This document shows, one piece after another, positions 1 to 5,251 of a DNA stretch of 10,423 nt. Position 1 is the stretch's first letter. Each line of letters begins with the position of its first letter. This stretch comes from an uncultured Treponema sp. Lineage in GTDB: Bacteria > Spirochaetota > Spirochaetia > Treponematales > Treponemataceae. The stretch lies in assembly GCA_934699065.1 (NCBI GenBank), contig CAKUWD010000094.1, positions 1-10,423 of the forward strand, given 5' to 3'. A model generated the notes under the pieces. It had not been told where the DNA came from. It did not search any database and worked only from the letters and a program-made list of their open reading frames with translations. Position numbers and translations under genes: made by a program.

Positions 1-916
1 CGGCACAACCGTAGTAGAGGGCGATACGGCCTGTTGCCTGGTCTGTGAGGGCTGCTACAGGGAAGCATACGTTGTCTACGAAGCCTGTTGTTTCATATGG
101 CAATTCCGGTGTGAGCATGTAGTCAGAGCAGCGGTATTTTACGATTGAAGGCTTGTCTCGGTCGAGAAGGGCTGCTGAGAATGAGTAAACGTAGCCGTTA
201 CAGGTCTGGCAAACTCCGTGGAAGAACAAAAGCCAGCCTTCGTCTGTTTCGATTGGAGCCGGGCCAGCACCGATTTTGAGGCCTTCCCACCAGCCGCTTC
301 CGCCTTTCTGCATTACGAGGCGGTGTTCTCCCCAGTATTTCATATCAGGAGACTGAGAAAGAAGAATGTCGCCGAAAGGTGTGTGTCCTGAATCTGAAGG
401 GCGTGAGAGCATTATAAATTTGTTGTCGATTTTGCGTGGGAATAAAACTGCGTTGCGGTTGAACGGAAGGAAAGGATTTTCCAAACGAGTGAAGTCCTTA
501 AAATCTTTTGTTGATGCTACACCGATTGCAGCGCCATCAAAATCTCCGCACCACATAATATAATAAGTGTCATCAATTTTTACTACGCGAGGATCATAAG
601 CATAATATGGATCATGTGGTTTTCCATCAGGATCATGCATGTGAATTCTTTCTGTCTGGAAGGTCCAGTGAATACCATCGTCTGAATCGCCGAGGTAGAG
701 GAAAGGACGTGCGATTGTTGCTTCTGCACGGAAAACTCCCTTAAATTTTCCTTCCCATGGAATTACTGCTGAGTTGAAAATGCGACCCATGCCCGGGAAA
801 GGATTACGGTCGATAACCGGATTTTCTGTGTAGCGCCAGATTGGCTGCCAGCTGTCTTTAGGTTTGTCCTGCCATGGAATGTTAGGAAGATTTCCACCGC
901 TGATGATTTTTGCCAT
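1..916 (-). CDS. GH130 family glycoside phosphorylase/hydrolase, probably mannoside phosphorylase (partial, C-terminus cut)
   Basis: The reading frame starts at ATG 916-914 and stays open to the left edge, giving 305 codons; GH130 proteins of this type are roughly 320-340 residues, so probably only the last few dozen are missing. It begins MAKIISGGNLPNIPW. GH130 hallmarks visible are IFNSAV (46-51), a YDPRV motif at 107-111 whose Asp108 matches the family's catalytic acid, GGSGWWEGLKIGAGPAPI (205-222) and GWLLFFHG (227-234). GH130 enzymes phosphorolyse beta-linked mannosides, releasing mannose 1-phosphate, and a few hydrolyse beta-1,2-mannosides; the exact substrate cannot be read here. No signal peptide is seen, so it is likely cytoplasmic. 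A good Shine-Dalgarno (AAGGAG, 928-923) lies 6 nt before the ATG and supports this start. It is divergent from a CE2-like esterase gene with a LacI regulator nearby, which suggests use of acetylated manno-oligosaccharides. Family assignment is firm, specificity is inferred. Confidence 0.88.
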   Translation of the reverse strand, partial: MAKIISGGNLPNIPWQDKPKDSWQPIWRYTENPVIDRNPFPGMGRIFNSAVIPWEGKFKGVFRAEATIARPFLYLGDSDDGIHWTFQTERIHMHDPDGKPHDPYYAYDPRVVKIDDTYYIMWCGDFDGAAIGVASTKDFKDFTRLENPFLPFNRNAVLFPRKIDNKFIMLSRPSDSGHTPFGDILLSQSPDMKYWGEHRLVMQKGGSGWWEGLKIGAGPAPIETDEGWLLFFHGVCQTCNGYVYSFSAALLDRDKPSIVKYRCSDYMLTPELPYETTGFVDNVCFPVAALTDQATGRIALYYGCA

Positions 917-940
917 ATAATGCTCCTTGAAAAGTCTTAT

Positions 941-982
941 AATTCCGATCCTGAAACAAGTTCAGTTTGACATTTCGGAATT
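941..982 (-). repeat. Stem-loop / short palindromic repeat in the GH130 leader
   Basis: A perfect 8-bp inverted repeat, AATTCCGA (941-948) and TCGGAATT (975-982), encloses a smaller stem CTGAA/TTCAG (951-955, 961-965) with a 5-nt loop. If transcription starts near 990, the whole structure is in the 5' leader of the GH130 mRNA, upstream of its Shine-Dalgarno. Its minus strand contains GAACTTGTTTC, which also occurs at 2273-2283 on the plus strand in the other intergenic gap of this locus, so it may be a dispersed repeat rather than a dedicated control element. Confidence 0.5.
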
Positions 983-996
983 TCATTTATGTTTCT

Positions 997-1025
997 AATG
1001 TACAGCCGCTCACTTAAAATGTCAA
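997..1025 (-). promoter_or_regulatory. Sigma70-type promoter for the GH130 gene
   Basis: On the minus strand a perfect TTGACA (1025-1020) is followed after 17 nt by TACATT (1002-997). Transcription would start near 990, giving a leader of about 75 nt before the ATG at 916. This is the best -35 box in the window. The -10 matches the consensus in four of six positions. Predicted from sequence only. Confidence 0.6.
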
Positions 1026-1030
1026 GAAAA

Positions 1031-1078
1031 ATTAAGTTAATTAGGTAAAATATATTAAGTTAAATTAAGTAAATTTAA
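1031..1078. repeat. AT-rich direct and inverted repeats between divergent promoters (possible UP element or operator)
   Basis: ATTAAGTTAA occurs at 1031-1040 and again at 1054-1063, 23 bp apart (about two helical turns), and each copy is followed by a TTA(G/A)GTAAA-like sequence. An inverted repeat TTAAATT-N5-AATTTAA spans 1060-1078. The block lies directly upstream of the GH130 -35 box and about 60 bp upstream of the esterase -35. It could be an UP element or a regulator-binding site. The low base complexity makes chance repetition a real possibility. Confidence 0.35.
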
Positions 1079-1138
1079 GTAGCCTAAAAAAGAGGGAACA
1101 TACGGATTTGCGCTGTGATTTTTCATCAATGAGAACCA

Positions 1139-1167
1139 TTTATTTTTATTTTATTATTCGATATACT
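1139..1167 (+). promoter_or_regulatory. Promoter of the esterase gene, placed for a leaderless transcript
   Basis: TATACT (1162-1167) lies 7 nt before the ATG at 1175, with TTTATT (1139-1144) at 17-nt spacing as a weak -35. A start site about 7 nt after the -10 would fall on or next to the A of the ATG. No Shine-Dalgarno precedes the start codon, which fits a leaderless mRNA. The regulator gene has the same arrangement (TTTATT-N17-TATAAT). Confidence 0.45.
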
Positions 1168-1174
1168 CACATTC

Positions 1175-2263
1175 ATGAAAAATTATCCTATAAAAGATGT
1201 AAAAAATATACGACTGCTTGGTCGCAACATTGCTGATGTTGTTTGTAAAGATGGCGCAGTAAGACTTTTTTGGGCAGGTTCTGCTCTTGAAATTAATGTT
1301 AAAGCCCGTGAAGTCTGGGCAGAGATTTCATGCAACTATGACTATCATGAAATCTGGCTTGCAGCAGAAGTAAATGGATCTCAGATTACCCGCTTTATAG
1401 CACCAAAAAAATCAACCTGGATTTGTCTTTCAAGAAATATGAATCCGGAAAAGGAAAATCTTATTTCTATAATAAAGGATACTCAGCCTATGCCTGGGGA
1501 TCCATTGCATGATCTTAAGATTACCGGATTACGGCTTGATGATAATGGAGAGTTTTGCGCAATAAAACCTCGCTCATGTAAAATAGAATTTATAGGTGAC
1601 AGTATAACTTCCGGTGAAGGTCTTGCTGGCTGCCCTGATGAAACGGACTGGATTACACAGTGGATGTGTGCAAGCAAAACTTATGCAGTTCAGCTGGCTA
1701 AGAAAATGAATGCGGACTGGACCAGTATAAGTCAGTGCGGATGGGGGCTCTGCTGGGGCTGGGATGGAGATGTTACTTCTTCTATTCCAATGTATTACGA
1801 TCAGGTTTGCGGTGTTCTAAATGGTGAGCAGCAACAGGCAATGGGCTCTTGTGATGCTATTGCTTATGATGGTGGTGCTGATTATGTAGTTTTAAATCTT
1901 GGAACTAATGATAATTCTGGATTTAAGAGTCAGGATGACGGAAAAGGTGTAAACGGAGTTGCAGGAAATGCAATTATTTCGGAAGCTAAACGTTTTCTTG
2001 GTGAAATCAGAAAACATAATCCTAAGGCTAAAATAATCTGGACCTGGGGTATGCTTTCACTTGATATTGTTCCTGCTTTGATTCAAAAGGGAATAAAGGA
2101 ATATATAGCTGCATCTGGCGATGTGAATGTATATCCGCTTGAACTTGAAAGTATGGATAAAATAGAAAAGAATCCTGAAGATAAAGGTTCACGTGGACAT
2201 CCGGGACCACTTACTCATAAAAAAGCTGCAGAAAAAATTTATGACTTTATAAAAACTCTGTAA
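1175..2263 (+). CDS. Carbohydrate esterase of CE2 type (SGNH hydrolase), probable deacetylase of oligosaccharides
   Basis: A 362-residue protein with two parts: an N-terminal region (about 1-130) with the look of the beta-sandwich domain of CE2 esterases, and an SGNH/GDSL hydrolase domain (about 135-362). The catalytic blocks are GDSITSGEGL (nucleophile Ser143), an SxxGWG stretch near 186-191 (SQCGWG), GTND (243-246, Asn245) and GHPG (His342). The position three before His342, usually Asp in SGNH triads, is Ser339; CE2 enzymes working with a Ser-His dyad are known, so this need not mean loss of activity. There is no signal peptide, so it should act in the cytoplasm. CE2 members remove acetyl groups from xylan-, mannan- or gluco-oligosaccharides; next to a GH130 gene, acetylated manno-oligosaccharides are the likely substrate (inference). 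The ATG has no Shine-Dalgarno, but the N-terminus fits the family and a -10 box sits just upstream. It converges on the LacI regulator gene with a 57-bp gap. Confidence 0.85.
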   Translation: MKNYPIKDVKNIRLLGRNIADVVCKDGAVRLFWAGSALEINVKAREVWAEISCNYDYHEIWLAAEVNGSQITRFIAPKKSTWICLSRNMNPEKENLISIIKDTQPMPGDPLHDLKITGLRLDDNGEFCAIKPRSCKIEFIGDSITSGEGLAGCPDETDWITQWMCASKTYAVQLAKKMNADWTSISQCGWGLCWGWDGDVTSSIPMYYDQVCGVLNGEQQQAMGSCDAIAYDGGADYVVLNLGTNDNSGFKSQDDGKGVNGVAGNAIISEAKRFLGEIRKHNPKAKIIWTWGMLSLDIVPALIQKGIKEYIAASGDVNVYPLELESMDKIEKNPEDKGSRGHPGPLTHKKAAEKIYDFIKTL

Positions 2264-2320
2264 AGTCATTCCGAACTTGTTTCGTAATCTGTCTTATTCT
2301 AAGTTTGGGGTGACAGATTT
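2264..2320. repeat. Palindromic intergenic element between convergent genes; possible weak terminator
   Basis: The gap between the esterase stop and the regulator stop is made almost entirely of imperfect and perfect inverted repeats. ATTCCGAAC/GTTTCGTAAT (2268-2288) can fold as a small imperfect hairpin, and AATCTGTC (2286-2293) pairs perfectly with GACAGATT (2312-2319). The 11-mer GAACTTGTTTC (2273-2283) is shared with the GH130 leader element at 963-953. A T7 run begins at 2333, about 14 nt after the second stem and inside the regulator's 3' end, too far for a classical intrinsic terminator. It may slow or protect both convergent transcripts. Confidence 0.45.
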
Positions 2321-3346
2321 TCAGAATGATAATTTTTTTACAGAATCTCTGATTATGAGGCTGCCACTTACAAGATGGCGGCCTTTTATATATGCTTGTT
2401 CTGTGATTTTATTGATAATCAGTTCTGCGGCAATCTTTGTTGAATCTTCCGGTTTTATATAAACAGTTGTAAGTTCAACTGGAGTTTTTTTCTGTGGAAG
2501 ATAATTATCAAAGCCGGTAACTGAAATGTCCTGCGGCACTTTAAAACCTTTTTCTTCAAGTGCATTAATAAGATTTACAGCAGTTTCATCACAATTGCAG
2601 ACAAAGGCAGTAGGCATATTCTCTTCAGGGGGCAGTTGAATTTTTATTAATGAACCATGCTCGTCGCGGTCATTTAGTATTTCTTCTGGAGAACAGATAA
2701 GGTGATTTTCCAGCATTGCTTTTTGAAATCCCATAAATCTGTCAGAAATAGAAGTTGTGGCTCCAAAGTTACCTACAAATCTGATTTTTTTGTGTCCCTG
2801 TGATATAACATAATTTGTTATCATATAGGAACAGAAATAATTATCATTTGATACACTGTCGAAAGAAAGTTTTGCAGAATAAAAATCAAAAAGAATAAAA
2901 TTAGAATATGTTTTATTCAGAGTTTCAAGATAAAGGTCGCTGGTTTGACCAAGTATGATTAGTCCGTCGATTTTTTTGTCCTGAATCATTCTTGGAAGAG
3001 AGCAGTTGTTTTCATCATCGTCTGAAAGAAGTTCCATGATACTGTAATAACCGCGGGTTAAAAGTTCAGAAGAAAGAGTGTTGAAAATATGCCAGTAGTA
3101 AGAAACGTTAGGGGAGAAAAAACGGGAAGGAATGAGGATTCCTATATTACCTGTAGTTCCGTTTTTTGAAGCAGCAGCAGAAGTTTTTTTTGTCTGATAT
3201 CCCATCTTTTCTGCAATCTGCTTAATCTGGTCTCTGAGTTCATCTCCAACACCTTCTTTGTCCGAAAGTGCTTTTGAAACCGTAACTGTACTAATTTTGA
3301 GTTTTTCTGCAATATCTGATAAACGTACTTTCTTTTTCTGAGCCAT
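2321..3346 (-). CDS. LacI-family transcriptional regulator
   Basis: A 341-residue protein, the usual LacI/GalR length. The N-terminal helix-turn-helix is clear: VRLSDIAEKLKISTVTVSKAL (about 7-27), followed by EKMGYQ (46-51). A periplasmic-binding-protein-like effector domain fills the rest, with NIGILIPSRF (67-76), KKIDGLIILG (124-133), FVCNCDETA (248-256) and DISVTGFDN (273-281). The hinge after GYQ reads KKTSAAASKNGTTG and lacks the usual N..AR.L hinge-helix pattern, so DNA bending may differ from LacI. Its place beside the esterase and GH130 genes suggests it responds to a sugar and controls that locus and perhaps itself. The ATG at 3346 has no Shine-Dalgarno but lies 6 nt after a TATAAT box. 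It is divergent from fliF, with 198 bp between the start codons, so effects on the flagellar operon are possible but unproven. Confidence 0.92.
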   Translation of the reverse strand: MAQKKKVRLSDIAEKLKISTVTVSKALSDKEGVGDELRDQIKQIAEKMGYQTKKTSAAASKNGTTGNIGILIPSRFFSPNVSYYWHIFNTLSSELLTRGYYSIMELLSDDDENNCSLPRMIQDKKIDGLIILGQTSDLYLETLNKTYSNFILFDFYSAKLSFDSVSNDNYFCSYMITNYVISQGHKKIRFVGNFGATTSISDRFMGFQKAMLENHLICSPEEILNDRDEHGSLIKIQLPPEENMPTAFVCNCDETAVNLINALEEKGFKVPQDISVTGFDNYLPQKKTPVELTTVYIKPEDSTKIAAELIINKITEQAYIKGRHLVSGSLIIRDSVKKLSF

Positions 3347-3352
3347 TCATAA

Positions 3353-3381
3353 ATTATAACTTTTTTTAGGTAAAAAATAAA
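3353..3381 (-). promoter_or_regulatory. Promoter of the LacI-family gene, placed for a leaderless transcript
   Basis: On the minus strand TTTATT (3381-3376), a 17-nt spacer and a perfect TATAAT (3358-3353) end 6 nt before the ATG at 3346. Transcription would begin at about the A of the start codon. No ribosome binding site is visible between the box and the ATG. The architecture copies that of the esterase promoter at 1139-1167. Confidence 0.5.
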
Positions 3382-3397
3382 GTTATTTTTAAAATTC

Positions 3398-3441
3398 AAA
3401 ACTAACGAACAGTCATTAATTAAAACTAACTACCATTCATT
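3398..3441. repeat. 20-bp imperfect direct repeat between the LacI-gene and fliF promoters
   Basis: AAAACTAAC followed by an 11-nt stretch ending in TCATT occurs at 3398-3417 and 3422-3441, identical at 17 of 20 positions and offset by 24 bp. It lies upstream of both the fliF -35 (3451) and the regulator -35 (3381). Two near-identical sites on roughly the same helix face could bind a regulator such as the neighbouring LacI protein, but the sites are not palindromic as LacI-family operators normally are. No protein can be assigned. Confidence 0.45.
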
Positions 3442-3450
3442 TTTTTTCAT

Positions 3451-3479
3451 TTGCATTATTTTATTTCCTATGTTATACT
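3451..3479 (+). promoter_or_regulatory. Sigma70-type extended -10 promoter of the fliF operon
   Basis: TTGCAT (3451-3456), exactly 17 nt, then TATACT (3474-3479), preceded by TG at 3471-3472 to give an extended -10. Transcription would start near 3486, about 59 nt before fliF. No sigma28 or sigma54 consensus is seen. Housekeeping-sigma control of flagellar operons is established for treponemes and Borrelia, so this fits the lineage. Confidence 0.7.
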
Positions 3480-3497
3480 TAATTAAATTTAGTAAGT

Positions 3498-3514
3498 AAA
3501 TTTGTTACAAATTT
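3498..3514. promoter_or_regulatory. Perfect 17-bp palindrome in the fliF leader (operator candidate)
   Basis: AAATTTGTTACAAATTT reads as two perfect 8-bp arms around one central base. It covers about +12 to +28 from the predicted start. One central base is too short an RNA loop to form the full hairpin, so a DNA-binding dimer is a better explanation than RNA structure. No known regulator is assigned. Confidence 0.4.
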
Positions 3515-3532
3515 CTTTAAAAATTCGTTCAC

Positions 3533-3540
3533 GGGAGGGG
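3533..3540 (+). promoter_or_regulatory. Strong ribosome binding site of fliF
   Basis: GGGAGGGG lies 4 nt before the ATG at 3545 and fixes the fliF start. It contrasts with the regulator and esterase genes nearby, which show no Shine-Dalgarno. Confidence 0.75.
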
Positions 3541-3544
3541 TCAG

Positions 3545-5248
3545 ATGAACGAATGGCTTAAAAAGGTAACTGATTCGATTAAGAATTTATGGTCGAAGTG
3601 GAAACCAATACAAAAAGTCATACTGATTGGCATAATTGTTATTGTAATTGTTGCCGTGGTTGCATCTGTGAGAATGTCTGCAAAACCGGCAACTGTGCGT
3701 CTTTTCAATGCGCCCGTTACGGACGACACATCACTTACAAAAATTCTGGATCGTCTTTCTCAGGAAAATGTTAATGCTTATACAAATGATGCCGGTTATA
3801 TCTCGGTAGATGATGATAAAATTGCCCGTCGGATGCGTGAGATTTTGATTTCTGAAAATCTTGTACCATCTAGTGTTGACCCTTGGGCAGGTTTTTATGA
3901 TCGTAACTGGTCTACTACAGATGCTGATCAGAATGTAAAGCTTAAAAATACAATTCAGAAACAGCTTAAACAGCATATTGAATCAATAGCGGAAATTCAG
4001 CTGGCAGATGTAAATATCGTTCTGCCTGAAACACAGCTCTTTACTGCAGATCAGAATCCTGTTACTGCAAGTGTTATTCTTAAAACTACCCCTCAGAGTA
4101 ACCTTTTGCAGGACAGAAAACGAGTTCTGGGTATTCAGCGCCTCATTCTTTCTGCGGTTGAAGGTCTTCGCGAAGAAAATCTTATAATTACTGATTCAGA
4201 TGGAAATCAGATTAATGATTTTGAAGGCATGGCAGAAAGTGACCGTGTAAGCATAATTGAAAAACAGCAGAAGCTTATACGTAAGCAGGAAGTTGAACTT
4301 CGTGCAAAAATTCTCAAGGCACTTCAGAAAACATTTGGCGAAGACCGCTGCCGCGATATGAACGTTGCTATTGAAATGGATATGTCGCAGAAAACCAGTG
4401 AATCAAAAGAGTTTTCTCCAATCGTAATTAAGCCGGATAATCCGGATACCCCTTATGATGATTCTGAATATCGTGATTATCTTCCTCGTTCAAGCCAGAC
4501 TGTAACAAAGGAATGGCAGGGAACCGGTTATAATCCTGAGGGACCTGCCGGTGTTGAAGGTCAGACACCTCCTGTTTATTCTGATATGTCTAACGTTATC
4601 GGAAAATCGACAGAAACAGGTGTAACTCAGAATAACGAATTAAATGAAAAAACAACTCAGGAAATTTCTTCTCCAAAAATTGATAAAATTTCTGTTTCTG
4701 TCAACCTGGACGGAAAATGGAAAAAAGTAAAAGATGATAATGGAAACCTTGTAATTGAAGATGGAGCTATCAAGCGTGAATATACTCCAGTTTCTGATGA
4801 GCAGAAGGCTGAAGCTGTTCGTCTTATTCAGGGTGCTATTGGTTATAACCGTGAGCGGGGAGACAGAGTAGAGGTAACTAACATTCCTTACGACCGCGAT
4901 GATGAATTTGAAGCTGAGGATGCTGAATACTTTGCTGCAATTCAGCGCCGCAGAACAATTCTTCTTATTCTTATTGCAATTGTTGTTGTCCTTGTTGGCT
5001 TTATTCTCTTCCGTATTATCAGCAAGGAAATGGAACGTCGCCGCCGCGAACGCGAAGCAAGACTGCTTGCGGAACAGCAGGCAGCCCGCGAACGTGCTCT
5101 TTGGGAAGCAAAAGACGACGGTATGGAAGTTACAATGTCTGTCGAAGAGACACGCCGTATGGAACTTCAGGAAAATGCAATATCAATGGCAAAAGAACAT
5201 CCGGAAGATGTTGCTATGCTCATAAGAACATGGTTGATGGAGGAATAG
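3545..5248 (+). CDS. fliF: Flagellar MS-ring protein FliF
   Basis: A 567-residue FliF, normal length for spirochaetes. FliF forms the membrane-embedded MS ring on which the rotor and export gate are built. Two membrane segments are clear: about 24-42 (VILIGIIVIVIVAVVASV) and 471-491 (TILLILIAIVVVLVGFILF). Between them lie the periplasmic ring-building domains, with the conserved PETQLF (161-166) and ASVILK (175-180) stretches and a low-complexity Pro/Gly/Ser/Thr-rich loop at about 290-375. The cytoplasmic tail has a charged Arg/Glu helix (495-520) and the FliG-binding end EHPEDVAMLIRTWLMEE (551-567), very well conserved in the family. The start is set by GGGAGGGG upstream. It is the first gene of the operon here, under its own promoter. 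Its last codons contain the GGAGG that serves fliG, and the two genes are 3 nt apart, which implies translational coupling. Confidence 0.98.
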   Translation: MNEWLKKVTDSIKNLWSKWKPIQKVILIGIIVIVIVAVVASVRMSAKPATVRLFNAPVTDDTSLTKILDRLSQENVNAYTNDAGYISVDDDKIARRMREILISENLVPSSVDPWAGFYDRNWSTTDADQNVKLKNTIQKQLKQHIESIAEIQLADVNIVLPETQLFTADQNPVTASVILKTTPQSNLLQDRKRVLGIQRLILSAVEGLREENLIITDSDGNQINDFEGMAESDRVSIIEKQQKLIRKQEVELRAKILKALQKTFGEDRCRDMNVAIEMDMSQKTSESKEFSPIVIKPDNPDTPYDDSEYRDYLPRSSQTVTKEWQGTGYNPEGPAGVEGQTPPVYSDMSNVIGKSTETGVTQNNELNEKTTQEISSPKIDKISVSVNLDGKWKKVKDDNGNLVIEDGAIKREYTPVSDEQKAEAVRLIQGAIGYNRERGDRVEVTNIPYDRDDEFEAEDAEYFAAIQRRRTILLILIAIVVVLVGFILFRIISKEMERRRREREARLLAEQQAARERALWEAKDDGMEVTMSVEETRRMELQENAISMAKEHPEDVAMLIRTWLMEE

Positions 5249-5251
5249 TTT

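Noticed and set aside
366..563. 65-codon plus-strand frame opposite the GH130 gene
   Set aside because: The minus strand here encodes conserved GH130 sequence.
3498..3514. Riboswitch or RNA hairpin in the fliF leader
   Set aside because: A single-base centre cannot form a full RNA loop, and the leader of about 59 nt has no other convincing fold, so a DNA site is more likely.
3541..3976. Minus-strand open frames of 62 and 81 codons at the beginning of fliF
   Set aside because: Antisense to conserved FliF sequence, with no ribosome sites or family features.
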